Source: Lacinutrix sp. Bg11-31 (GTDB taxonomy: Bacteria > Bacteroidota > Bacteroidia > Flavobacteriales > Flavobacteriaceae). Taken from it: 64,000 nt of DNA. The stretch spans positions 2,108,001-2,172,000 of the forward strand of contig NZ_CP025118.1 of the NCBI RefSeq assembly GCF_002831665.1, given 5' to 3'. Position 1 is the first letter of the stretch. Every line of letters begins with the position of its first letter. A program made the translations under genes and the position numbers. This document shows positions 45,942 through 54,899 of this stretch, piece after piece. The notes under the pieces are model-generated. The model worked only from the letters and a program-made list of their open reading frames with translations, ran no database searches and was not told the DNA's origin.

Positions 45942-45971
45942 CTAATCAATATTCAAAAACTATTCCAAAGT

Positions 45972-48608
45972 ATGAGCATTCCATCTAAATATGATGCAAA
46001 GAACGTAGAAGACAAGTGGTACAGCTACTGGACAGAGCATAATTATTTTCATTCTACACCAGACGAAAGAGAACCTTACACCATTGTAATTCCTCCACCA
46101 AACGTCACAGGTGTACTGCACATGGGACATATGCTTAATAACACAATTCAAGATGTGTTAATTCGTCGTGCACGTTTACAAGGTAAAAATGCATGTTGGG
46201 TACCAGGAACAGATCACGCTTCTATTGCTACAGAAGCAAAAGTTGTTGCACGTTTAAAAGAACAAGGTATTGATAAAAACGACCTGACAAGAGATGAGTT
46301 TTTAGCACACGCTTGGGAATGGACCGAAGAATATGGAGGTGTAATCTTAGATCAGCTTAAAAAATTAGGTTGTTCTTGCGATTGGGAACGCACAAAATTT
46401 ACAATGGACGACGATATGTCTGAAGCTGTAATTAAGGTTTTTGTCGATTTACACGAAAAAGGATTAATATATAGAGGTTACCGTATGGTAAACTGGGATC
46501 CTGAAGCTAAGACAACATTATCTGACGAAGAAGTAATACACGAAGAGCGTCAAGGAAACCTATACTATATTAATTATAAAATTGAAGGAAGCGACGATAC
46601 TTTAACCATTGCTACTACAAGACCAGAAACTATTTTTGGAGATTCGGCAATATGTATCAATCCAGAAGATGAGCGTTTTACTCATTTAAAAGGAAAGAAA
46701 GCAATTGTGCCTATCTGCGGAAGAGTTATTCCTATTATAGAAGACGAATACGTAGATTTAGAATTTGGTACAGGTTGTTTAAAAGTAACACCTGCTCACG
46801 ATGAAAATGATAAAGTTTTAGGAGACAAGCATAAATTAGAAGTTATTGACATTTTTAATGATGATGCTTCTTTAAATAGTTTCGGACTTCAATTTCAAGG
46901 TCAAGATCGTTTTGTAGCAAGAAAAAATGTCGCTAAATTATTAGAAGAAACAGGTGTTTTAGTTAAAACTGAAACGCATATTAATAAAGTAGGAACTTCC
47001 GAAAGAACAAAAGCAGTTATCGAACCAAGATTAAGCGACCAGTGGTTCTTAAAAATGGAAGAATTAGTTAAGCCAGCAATAGAAGCTGTTTTAGGTGAAG
47101 ATGCTGAAATTAAATTATTTCCTAAAAAGTTTGAAAACACATACCGTCACTGGTTAGAGAATATTCGCGATTGGAATATTTCGAGACAATTACTTTGGGG
47201 ACAACAAATTCCTGCGTATTTCTATGGAGATGGAAAAGAAGATTTTGTAGTTGCAGAAACTATTGAAGCTGCATTAGAAAAAGCTCAAAAAGTTACTGGT
47301 AAATCAGATTTAAAAACTGAAGACTTAAAACAAGATACAGATGCTTTAGATACATGGTTCTCTTCTTGGTTATGGCCAATGAGTGTTTTCGATGGTATTA
47401 GAAATCCAGAAAACGAAGAAATTAAATATTATTACCCTACTAACGATTTAGTAACAGGGCCAGATATTTTATTCTTTTGGGTAGCACGTATGATAATTGC
47501 AGGTTACGAGTATAAAGGCGAGAAACCTTTTAACAACGTATACTTAACAGGTTTAGTTCGTGATAAGCAAAGACGTAAAATGTCTAAATCTTTAGGAAAC
47601 TCTCCTGATGCTTTAAAGCTTATAGAAGAATATAGTGCAGATGGTGTACGTGTTGGTATGCTATTTAGTAGTGCGGCTGGAAACGACTTAATGTTCGACG
47701 AGGCACTTTGCCAACAAGGAAAAGGTTTTGGAAACAAGGTTTGGAATGCTTTTAACTTAACAAATTTATGGGAAGTTAATGATACAATACCACAGCCTAA
47801 CTCTAGTGAAATTGCTTTAGATTGGTACGAAGCTAAGTTTCAAACCGCTTTAGTAGAAATTGAAGATCACTTTAGTAAATACCGTTTAAGCGATGCTTTA
47901 ATGTCTATTTACAAATTGATTTATGATGATTTTTGTGGTTGGTTATTAGAAATAGTTAAGCCAGCTTATCAACAACCTATAGATGCTAAAACGTACAATA
48001 GAGTAATGTCGATATTTGAGGAGAACTTGATAATATTGCATCCTTTTATGCCATTCTTAACCGAGGATATCTGGCAATATATTGCAGAGCGTACTCCTGA
48101 AGAAGCTTTAATTATTGCAAAATGGCCAGAAGCAAGACCTATAAATAAAAAATTGATTTCTCAATTTGAATTTGCTTCAGAAGTAATTTCAGGAATTAGA
48201 ACCGTTAGAAAAGAAAAGAATATTGCGTTTAAAGATGCGATAGGTTTTTCTGTAATAAATAATGAAAAGTCAGATACTACTTTCGACGAAGTAATATCTA
48301 AATTAGGAAATCTTGAAAGTATAGACTATGTTAATGAAGCTGTAGAAGGTGCTTTAACCTTTAGAGTAAAATCTAACGAGTATTTTATACCAATGGATGG
48401 CAATATAGATGTAGAAGCTGAAATTATAAAGTTAACTAAAGAATTAGAATATACAGAAGGTTCTTTAAAAATAGCACAGAAGAAACTATCTAATGAGCGT
48501 TTTGTTGCAGGAGCTCCAGAACAAGTTATTGCTAGTGAGAAGAAGAAAGAAGCAGATGCTTTGGCAAAAATTGAAACTTTAAAAACAAGTTTAGCTAGTT
48601 TGAAATAA
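45972..48608 (+). CDS. valS: valyl-tRNA synthetase
   Basis: An 878-residue class I synthetase from MSIPSKYDAKNVEDKWYSYW; a longer frame adds 11 non-family residues that sit at the promoter. Marks are the HIGH site VLHMGHML, the editing domain region TIATTRPETIFGDSAICINP, the KMSKS site RRKMSKSLGN and a C-terminal coiled-coil arm that contacts tRNA. It charges tRNA-Val in the cytoplasm. It is monocistronic and followed by a strong terminator. Confidence 0.96.
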   Translation: MSIPSKYDAKNVEDKWYSYWTEHNYFHSTPDEREPYTIVIPPPNVTGVLHMGHMLNNTIQDVLIRRARLQGKNACWVPGTDHASIATEAKVVARLKEQGIDKNDLTRDEFLAHAWEWTEEYGGVILDQLKKLGCSCDWERTKFTMDDDMSEAVIKVFVDLHEKGLIYRGYRMVNWDPEAKTTLSDEEVIHEERQGNLYYINYKIEGSDDTLTIATTRPETIFGDSAICINPEDERFTHLKGKKAIVPICGRVIPIIEDEYVDLEFGTGCLKVTPAHDENDKVLGDKHKLEVIDIFNDDASLNSFGLQFQGQDRFVARKNVAKLLEETGVLVKTETHINKVGTSERTKAVIEPRLSDQWFLKMEELVKPAIEAVLGEDAEIKLFPKKFENTYRHWLENIRDWNISRQLLWGQQIPAYFYGDGKEDFVVAETIEAALEKAQKVTGKSDLKTEDLKQDTDALDTWFSSWLWPMSVFDGIRNPENEEIKYYYPTNDLVTGPDILFFWVARMIIAGYEYKGEKPFNNVYLTGLVRDKQRRKMSKSLGNSPDALKLIEEYSADGVRVGMLFSSAAGNDLMFDEALCQQGKGFGNKVWNAFNLTNLWEVNDTIPQPNSSEIALDWYEAKFQTALVEIEDHFSKYRLSDALMSIYKLIYDDFCGWLLEIVKPAYQQPIDAKTYNRVMSIFEENLIILHPFMPFLTEDIWQYIAERTPEEALIIAKWPEARPINKKLISQFEFASEVISGIRTVRKEKNIAFKDAIGFSVINNEKSDTTFDEVISKLGNLESIDYVNEAVEGALTFRVKSNEYFIPMDGNIDVEAEIIKLTKELEYTEGSLKIAQKKLSNERFVAGAPEQVIASEKKKEADALAKIETLKTSLASLK

Positions 48609-48638
48609 TATCACTTAGAGAGTATATAAACACAAAAA

Positions 48639-48671
48639 AGACTTAACATTAGTAATGTTAAGTCTTTTTTA
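48639..48671. terminator. bidirectional rho-independent terminator
   Basis: AGACTTAACATT (48639-48650) pairs with AATGTTAAGTCT (48654-48665) around AGT, with A and T tracts at the ends. Confidence 0.88.
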
Positions 48672-48687
48672 TATTCAATAGCAAATT

Positions 48688-49215
48688 TTAAATTTTAAAA
48701 TCGCCATTCGTTTTATGTTCGCTGTTTTCATAACGTTCGATACATTTATTTAAAATATCGTAAGCTTCTTTTGCGTCTCCCCAACCACCAACATCTACTT
48801 TCTTCTTTTCTAAGTCCTTATACACTTGAAAAAAGTGTGTAATTTCTTTTATTCTATGCGGATTTAAATCTTCTAGGTCATTACAACTATTCCAAATAGG
48901 ATCTGTAACTGGTACACAAATTATTTTCTCGTCTGGTCCCTTTTCATCTGCCATGTGGAAAACACCAATTGGCTTTACTTCCATAACACAATTTGGAAAT
49001 GTAGGCTCAGTTCCCATTACTAAAACATCTAATGGATCACCATCTAATGCTAAAGTTTCTGGAATAAAACCGTAATCTCCAGGATACATCATAGATGAAA
49101 ACAACATACGATCGAAACGAATTTTATTCAACTCGAAATCGTATTCATATTTATTTCTACTTCCTTTTGGTATTTCTATTAAAACGTCGAACGTTAATTT
49201 TCCTGCTGGACTCAT
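48688..49215 (-). CDS. ppa: inorganic pyrophosphatase, family I
   Basis: A 175-residue soluble pyrophosphatase. The active site DGDPLDVLVMG and the substrate-binding IPKGSRNKYEY, MMYPGDYGFIPET and KIICVPVTDP segments are present. It drives biosynthesis by removing PPi. It has its own promoter (TTG, 20 bases, TACTTTTG) and a bidirectional terminator shared with valS. Confidence 0.95.
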   Translation of the reverse strand: MSPAGKLTFDVLIEIPKGSRNKYEYDFELNKIRFDRMLFSSMMYPGDYGFIPETLALDGDPLDVLVMGTEPTFPNCVMEVKPIGVFHMADEKGPDEKIICVPVTDPIWNSCNDLEDLNPHRIKEITHFFQVYKDLEKKKVDVGGWGDAKEAYDILNKCIERYENSEHKTNGDFKI

Positions 49216-49298
49216 ACTCTATTTTTTTATTTCCTAATTTTTAAAACTCTGTAAAACGAATATTTTTCATATTAAAAAATTATCCGTTTTTCGGGATG

Positions 49299-49329
49299 CA
49301 AAAGTACAAGATTATTTAGCTTTCTACAA
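49299..49329 (-). promoter_or_regulatory. promoter of ppa
   Basis: On minus, TTG (49327-49329), then 20 bases, then TACTTTTG (49299-49306). Both boxes fit the Bacteroidota consensus. The ATG of ppa is 84 bases downstream. Confidence 0.55.
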
Positions 49330-49392
49330 GTAAAATGCAGCTAGATAACAATTTAGTAATACTAAATATTGCAGAGAACAAAATTGTTTTAA

Positions 49393-50022
49393 TTAAACTT
49401 TATATTTAACTGGTAAGTGCACAATTTTTTTTGTTTCGTAGAAATCTTCAGAATAGAAATCTGAAATATTGTAAATCTTAGCAGTTTTATAATCTTGGAG
49501 TTCTTCAGATAAATCACCTCCTTTAAGATATAATATTCCATTTTTAAGATCGTTGCGTTGATGCTTAGAAACTTTTCCTTTAATCCAATGCACAAAAGTT
49601 GGCATTGCTGCTACTGCTCTACTTATTATAAAATCGTAACTATCTTTAATTTCTTCAACTCTAGAATGTGTTGTTTTTACGTTATCAAGACCTAAACCTT
49701 CAACGACTTCATTAACGACTTTTAATTTTTTTGCAATACTATCTACTAAATGGAAATTACATTCTGGATATAATATAGCTAATGGAATTCCTGGAAAACC
49801 TCCTCCTGTACCAACGTCCATAATTTTTGTATCTACTTTAAAATCTATAACCTTAGCAATAGCAAGAGAATGCAATACATGGCGCAAATACAACTCGTCT
49901 ATATCCTTTCTAGATACTACGTTTATTTTTAAGTTCCAATCTTGATACAAAGCTTCAAGCTTTGTGAATTTATCAATCTGATCTTCAGTAAGGTTAGGGA
50001 AATACTTAAGAAGTAGCTGCAT
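49393..50022 (-). CDS. rsmG: 16S rRNA (guanine527-N7)-methyltransferase
   Basis: A 209-residue RsmG from MQLLLKYFPNLTEDQ. The SAM site MDVGTGGGFPGIPLAILYPECNFHLVDS and VEGLGLDNVKTTHSRVEE, then FIISRAVAAMPTFV, are diagnostic. It methylates 16S rRNA near the decoding centre. A longer frame reaches 50127 but runs across the -7 box at 50040-50047, so the shorter start is used. It diverges from the desaturase gene. Confidence 0.93.
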   Translation of the reverse strand: MQLLLKYFPNLTEDQIDKFTKLEALYQDWNLKINVVSRKDIDELYLRHVLHSLAIAKVIDFKVDTKIMDVGTGGGFPGIPLAILYPECNFHLVDSIAKKLKVVNEVVEGLGLDNVKTTHSRVEEIKDSYDFIISRAVAAMPTFVHWIKGKVSKHQRNDLKNGILYLKGGDLSEELQDYKTAKIYNISDFYSEDFYETKKIVHLPVKYKV

Positions 50023-50039
50023 AGTTTTTAAATTTTCAA

Positions 50040-50047
50040 CAAAAGTA
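50040..50047 (-). promoter_or_regulatory. -7 element of rsmG
   Basis: TACTTTTG on minus, 17 bases upstream of the ATG at 50022. No clear -33 box is seen. Confidence 0.45.
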
Positions 50048-50103
50048 GATAAATTATTGTGCACTTTTATGAAAAATTTATTAAGATACACGTCATTATT
50101 ATT

Positions 50104-50111
50104 TATCTTTG
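50104..50111 (+). promoter_or_regulatory. -7 element of the desaturase gene
   Basis: TATCTTTG, an exact TAnnTTTG match, lies 56 bases before the chosen ATG at 50168. This argues against the longer frame that starts at 50057, upstream of it. Confidence 0.45.
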
Positions 50112-50167
50112 TTATCATATTTAACACTTGGAATTATACAGTTTTAAATAGAAAAAAAAATAACAAC

Positions 50168-51262
50168 ATGGCAAAACAAACAATAACTTTTTCAAGAACA
50201 GACTCTGCAAAGTTTTTCAAGACACTAAATAAACGTGTTAACAATTACTTTAAAGAAAATAAAATAAAAAAAACAGGCAACTGGAAATTATATATTAAAG
50301 CTCTAGTAATGTTTACATTATTACTTGGTCCTTTAGCACTTATATTAACAGTCGATTTACCTGCTTGGCTACAAATTATATCTATGATGATTATAGGTGT
50401 TGGAATGGCTGGAGTAGGAATGAATGTAATGCACGATGCAAATCATGGCTCTTTTTCTAGTAAAAAATGGGTAAATAGATTAATGGGAAGCAGCATACAT
50501 ATTTTAGCTGGTAACGATTACAACTGGAAGGTACAACATAATGTTTTACACCATACTTACACCAACATTCAAGGTCATGATGAAGACATTGATGCTGGAA
50601 GAATTATTCGTTTTTCGAAACATTCTAAATGGTTAAAAATCCATCAATATCAAAAATATTATGCCTTTTTATTATATGGTTTATTAACTGTAAATTGGGC
50701 TATTACTACCGATTTTAAACAAACTTATATTTACTTAAAAAGAAAATTATCTTATGGTGAATTCCCTAAACCTGCTACACAATGGACCAAATTAATTATT
50801 GGTAAGATATTATACTACTCTATTTGGGTGGTTTTACCTTTATCTATGGGCTACGCTTGGTGGCAAGTTTTAATAGGGTTTTTAATCATGCATTATACTG
50901 CTGGAATCATCTTAAGTGTTGTTTTTCAATTAGCACATGTAATGCCTAATACAGATATGCCTATTCCTGATGAAGCTGGAAACATGAAAAATACTTGGGC
51001 AATCCATCAATTATTTACTACGTCTAATTTTTCGCCTAAAAATTGGTTAGTAGAATTTTACACAGGTGGCTTAAATAGACAAGTAGAACACCACTTATTT
51101 GCACATATTAGCCATGTTCATTACAAAAATATAGCAAAAATTGTTAAAGATACTGCTCATGAGTTTAGCTTACCATATAACGAATACAATACTATGTGGA
51201 AAGCTATAGGAGAACACTACCAACAGCTAAAAGTATTAGGTATGAAACCTAATATGGCTTAA
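50168..51262 (+). CDS. membrane fatty acid desaturase
   Basis: A 364-residue integral membrane desaturase. Three His boxes are HDANHGSF, HNVLHHTYTN and RQVEHHLFAHISH; the QxxHH form of the last is typical of front-end or acyl-lipid desaturases. Four or more membrane helices lie between them. No cytochrome b5 domain is fused, so it needs a separate electron donor. It likely adjusts membrane fluidity, for example in cold. The exact double-bond position is unknown. The start MAKQTITFSR lies after a promoter box. Confidence 0.88.
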   Translation: MAKQTITFSRTDSAKFFKTLNKRVNNYFKENKIKKTGNWKLYIKALVMFTLLLGPLALILTVDLPAWLQIISMMIIGVGMAGVGMNVMHDANHGSFSSKKWVNRLMGSSIHILAGNDYNWKVQHNVLHHTYTNIQGHDEDIDAGRIIRFSKHSKWLKIHQYQKYYAFLLYGLLTVNWAITTDFKQTYIYLKRKLSYGEFPKPATQWTKLIIGKILYYSIWVVLPLSMGYAWWQVLIGFLIMHYTAGIILSVVFQLAHVMPNTDMPIPDEAGNMKNTWAIHQLFTTSNFSPKNWLVEFYTGGLNRQVEHHLFAHISHVHYKNIAKIVKDTAHEFSLPYNEYNTMWKAIGEHYQQLKVLGMKPNMA

Positions 51263-51296
51263 CAACAATTTTGCATTTCAAAATAATATTTCATAA

Positions 51297-52484
51297 ATGA
51301 ATCAACTTTCAGATAGAATAACAAATATGTCTACGTCTGCTACTTTAGCGATGGCAGCAAAAGCAAGAGAACTTAGAGCCGAAGGCAAAGATATTATAGG
51401 ATTAAGTTTGGGAGAACCAGACTTTAACACTCCCGATTTTATTAAAAATGCAGCTATTGAAGCTATTAATCAAAACTACAATGGTTATTCTCCAGTAGAT
51501 GGCTATGTAGATTTAAAAGAAGCTGTAATTACAAAGTTTAAACGCGACAACAACTTAACGTATACATTACCGCAAGTAGTAGTTTCCACAGGAGCAAAAC
51601 AATCTTTATACAACGTTGCGCAAGTAATGTTAAACAAAGGAGACGAGGTAATATTACCTTGTCCTTATTGGGTAAGTTACAGTGATATTGTTAAAGTTGC
51701 AGAAGGAGTTCCTGTAGAAGTAAAAACATCTATCGATACAGATTTTAAAATGACTGCTTCACAATTGGAAGCAGCCATTACACCAAAAACAAAAATGCTA
51801 TGGTTTAGTTCTCCTTGTAACCCAAGTGGTTCTTTATATAGTAAAAAAGAACTAGAAGCTTTAGCTTCAGTTTTAGTAAAACATCCTAATATTTATGTAG
51901 TTTCAGACGAAATTTACGAACACATAAATTACACAGGAAAACCACACGCAAGTATGGCAGGAGTAGATGGTATGTTTAACAATACCATTACCGTAAACGG
52001 TGTGTCTAAAGCTTTCGCTATGACTGGTTGGAGAGTTGGATTTATTGGTGCTCCAGATTGGATTGCTCGTGCTTGTAACAAAATGCAAGGACAAGTAACT
52101 AGCGGAACAAACTGTATAGCACAACGCGCTGTTATAACCGCTTTAAACGCAGACCCAAGTGTTGTCAATTATATGATTGACGAGTTTAAAGTGCGTCGTG
52201 ATATGGTTTTAGGCCTGCTTGATGGTATTGAAGGTTTTAAAACAAATACTCCAGAAGGTGCTTTTTATGTATTTCCAGATGTTTCTTTTTTCTTCGGAAA
52301 AACGTTACGTGGAAAAACAATAAACAATGCTACAGATTTCTCTCTATATTTACTAGAAGAAGCTCTTGTTGCTACCGTAACTGGTGATGCTTTTGGAAAT
52401 CCAGATTGTATTAGAATTAGTTATGCTGCTTCACAAGATCAAATTAAAGAAGCTGTAAAAAGAATTAAAGCAGCTTTAGTTTAA
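51297..52484 (+). CDS. aspartate aminotransferase-type PLP enzyme
   Basis: A 395-residue aminotransferase of the AAT Ib (prokaryotic aspartate/prephenate) group. Marks are SLGEPDFNTPDF, VVSTGAKQSLYNV, FSSPCNPSGSLYSKKE, SDEIYEHINYTG, PLP lysine in TVNGVSKAFAMTGWRVGFIG and IRISYAAS. Substrates are probably aspartate/2-oxoglutarate. It lies 34 bases after the desaturase and could be in the same transcript, and ends at a strong terminator. Confidence 0.92.
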   Translation: MNQLSDRITNMSTSATLAMAAKARELRAEGKDIIGLSLGEPDFNTPDFIKNAAIEAINQNYNGYSPVDGYVDLKEAVITKFKRDNNLTYTLPQVVVSTGAKQSLYNVAQVMLNKGDEVILPCPYWVSYSDIVKVAEGVPVEVKTSIDTDFKMTASQLEAAITPKTKMLWFSSPCNPSGSLYSKKELEALASVLVKHPNIYVVSDEIYEHINYTGKPHASMAGVDGMFNNTITVNGVSKAFAMTGWRVGFIGAPDWIARACNKMQGQVTSGTNCIAQRAVITALNADPSVVNYMIDEFKVRRDMVLGLLDGIEGFKTNTPEGAFYVFPDVSFFFGKTLRGKTINNATDFSLYLLEEALVATVTGDAFGNPDCIRISYAASQDQIKEAVKRIKAALV

Positions 52485-52509
52485 AGCCACATTATTTATA
52501 AAATACTAA

Positions 52510-52541
52510 AGCCTCTGAAATTATTCAGAGGCTTTTTTTTA
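52510..52541. terminator. rho-independent terminator
   Basis: AGCCTCTGAA (52510-52519) pairs with TTCAGAGGCT (52524-52533), followed by T's. The T tract overlaps the stop codon of the converging small gene at 52539. Confidence 0.85.
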
Positions 52542-52808
52542 TAACATAACATATACAAAAACGCTAATTAGTAATACAGTAAATACTCCTATTAAAACTA
52601 ACCGTTTTTGTTTTCTTAGTTTATTTTCATGTGCGAATTTTACCTGAATGCGTTTTAATTTTTCAGGTGTAGATTTTGGTAAATTATATTCTATTTTTTC
52701 TTTACTAGTATGTACAAAGCTAAATCGGCTCCCTTTACGTTTACCTACTAATTTTCTATTAGCATTTAAAGATTGATTTGCTGCTGCCATAGATCCTCCT
52801 CCTCCCAT
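52539..52808 (-). CDS. small membrane-anchored protein of unknown function
   Basis: An 89-residue, basic protein with one C-terminal membrane helix (VLIGVFTVLLISVFVYVML), a tail-anchor layout. The middle has SKEKIEYNLPKSTPEKLKRIQVKFAHENKLRKQKRL, an amphipathic charged segment. The N-terminus (MGGGGSMAAANQ) is low-complexity; a start at the second Met is equally possible. I do not recognise a function. Convergent with the aminotransferase gene. Confidence 0.65.
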   Translation of the reverse strand: MGGGGSMAAANQSLNANRKLVGKRKGSRFSFVHTSKEKIEYNLPKSTPEKLKRIQVKFAHENKLRKQKRLVLIGVFTVLLISVFVYVML

Positions 52809-53027
52809 AAGTTCTAAGTATTATTCCGAAAATTTCGGCATTAAACAATAAGTTAAATGAATAGATATATTAATGAAGAACTTGCAAATTCTAAATACCT
52901 ATTAGCTTTAGCAGAAATAAAACACATCTACTAAAAGGAAAGCTGCTTTAACTATAAGTAACACTTTCTATAAAAAAGTTACAGTTTTGAATAAAAATAT
53001 TAAATACTTACTTGAAAAAAAAGAGGC

Positions 53028-53282
53028 TTATATAAAAGCAATAATAGTTGCGATAAAGAAAATCAAGACTTTTAAACTAGTTCCTACAGAACAACACGTT
53101 TGAAATTGATTACTCTTTACACGTTGCTTTATACTATAAATAGAAGACGATTTAAAATTTTTAAAATTAGCTTTTACAATATTTTTATAATCTGAATTTA
53201 ACAACCCTAAATAGGTGTTAATTTTTGACGTTTGAACATTTGAGTTTGAAACTAAATTTGAAGTAATTGTGATTGATTCCAT
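53028..53282 (-). CDS. small protein with C-terminal membrane helix
   Basis: An 84-residue predicted protein. The N-terminus is Ser/Asn/Lys-rich (LVSNSNVQTSKINTYLGLLNSDYKN), and the end (LKVLIFFIATIIAFI) is a membrane segment. Like the upstream 89-residue gene, it has a tail-anchor layout. It could be a real flavobacterial orphan; no family is recognised. It is not clearly supported by an RBS. Confidence 0.45.
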   Translation of the reverse strand: MESITITSNLVSNSNVQTSKINTYLGLLNSDYKNIVKANFKNFKSSSIYSIKQRVKSNQFQTCCSVGTSLKVLIFFIATIIAFI

Positions 53283-53387
53283 AATGATTGATGTATTGTG
53301 GTTATATAATTACGACGAAGCACAATCAAAAATGTTACAGACAATCACTTAATTATCAATACAAAACAACTAAAAAAAGAGACGCAG

Positions 53388-54893
53388 TTACCTATTCCTC
53401 CAGAAAAATGGTGTCAACAATATCAACACAGTAAACAGCTCTAATCTACCAATAAGCATTAAAAAAGAAGACCACCATTTACCAACAGCAGGTAAAGCAT
53501 CATAGTTATTAACAGGACCAAAATCGCCCAATGCAGGGCCAACATTACCTAGACTTGAAGCTGCTAGCCCAATAGAAGATTCAAAATCTATTTCCATCAT
53601 AGAGAAACCTAATGTTCCGGCAATAAAAGCCAAAAGATACAATATAAAAAATCCAAGAATATTAAATACAATATCTCCAGAAACCGATCTTTTATTATAG
53701 CGCACAGGTAATATAGCGTTAGGATGCAAAGCACGTTTAAACTCATAAAAACCATTTTTAATGGTAATTAAATGTCGTACAACTTTTATTCCACCTGATG
53801 TACTTCCGGCTGAGCCACCAAGAAACATCATTCCGAAGAAAAATATCGTTAAAAAAGGTGTCCAAAGTGTATAATCCGCAGAAATAAAACCTGTGGTTGT
53901 AATTATTGTTAATACTTGGAATAAACTATGTCGAAAAGCACTCTCTGCAGCTCCCCAAACCTGTGGGTGTTCTATTGTAGAAATACTCATATCTGCATTA
54001 AAATAAATAATAACAGCTGCTACAAGAGTGAAAATAGCGATAAACTTAAAATAGAGTTTAAACTCTTCGTCTTTATAAACTTTAGATATCTTTCCTTTAA
54101 AAGCAAAGTAACTTAATACAAAGTTTGTACCTGCCAAAAACATAAATACAATAATTATGTATTGTATTAAAGGTTTATCATTCCAATAAGCAACACTTGC
54201 ATTTTTTGTAGAAAATCCACCTGTAGACAATGTAGTCATCGAGTGGTTTATGGCATCAAAAAAAGACATTCCAGCTACTTTAAGCAGTATTGTTTCGGCA
54301 GCAGTATACCCAAAGTATATTAACCATAAACGCTTAGCAGTATCTGTAATTCTTGGATGTAATTTATCTGCACTTGGTCCAGGCGCTTCAGCTGCAAAAA
54401 GCTGCATACCACCAATTCCTAATAGTGGCAAAATAGCTACTGCAAGAACAATAATACCCATTCCTCCAATCCAATGCGTTAAACTTCTCCAAAACAATAT
54501 ACCTTCAGGCACAACTTCAATATCATTTAAAATAGTAGCTCCTGTGGTTGTATAGCCAGACATTGTTTCGAAAAAGGCATCTGTAAAATTTGGTATAGCT
54601 TCTGTAAAAACATAAGGTAACGCTCCTGACAAAGTCATTACTATCCATCCGAAAGCCACAACAATATAACCTTCTCGTTTGTTCAATACTTTTTTATGGT
54701 TCCTGGTATAAAACATAACCGAAACACCAATTCCAACAGTAATTATTCCAGACAAAAACAGCTTTAAAGTAACGCCATCATTATAGATTAAACTTACCAA
54801 AGTCGACAAAAGCATGAAACCTCCATTAAAAAGGAACAGCAATCCGAAGAAATGAAAAATAATTTTATAGTTAAGCTTTATCCTTTTGTACAT
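53388..54893 (-). CDS. trkH: Trk-type potassium transporter membrane subunit
   Basis: A 501-residue membrane protein with about ten helices. It has the four selectivity-loop repeats of TrkH/KtrB, such as SGYTTTGAT and STGGFST, TTTGF and SLGNVGPA. It takes up K+ with Na+ or H+ across the inner membrane. TrkA lies 6 bases upstream, so the two make one operon. Confidence 0.94.
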   Translation of the reverse strand: MYKRIKLNYKIIFHFFGLLFLFNGGFMLLSTLVSLIYNDGVTLKLFLSGIITVGIGVSVMFYTRNHKKVLNKREGYIVVAFGWIVMTLSGALPYVFTEAIPNFTDAFFETMSGYTTTGATILNDIEVVPEGILFWRSLTHWIGGMGIIVLAVAILPLLGIGGMQLFAAEAPGPSADKLHPRITDTAKRLWLIYFGYTAAETILLKVAGMSFFDAINHSMTTLSTGGFSTKNASVAYWNDKPLIQYIIIVFMFLAGTNFVLSYFAFKGKISKVYKDEEFKLYFKFIAIFTLVAAVIIYFNADMSISTIEHPQVWGAAESAFRHSLFQVLTIITTTGFISADYTLWTPFLTIFFFGMMFLGGSAGSTSGGIKVVRHLITIKNGFYEFKRALHPNAILPVRYNKRSVSGDIVFNILGFFILYLLAFIAGTLGFSMMEIDFESSIGLAASSLGNVGPALGDFGPVNNYDALPAVGKWWSSFLMLIGRLELFTVLILLTPFFWRNR

Positions 54894-54899
54894 AATAAA

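Noticed and set aside
52857..52934. Short frame MNRYINEELANSKY... of 25 codons on plus
   Set aside because: The frame is too short, is in a gap between small genes and has no promoter or family support; it may be a gene remnant.
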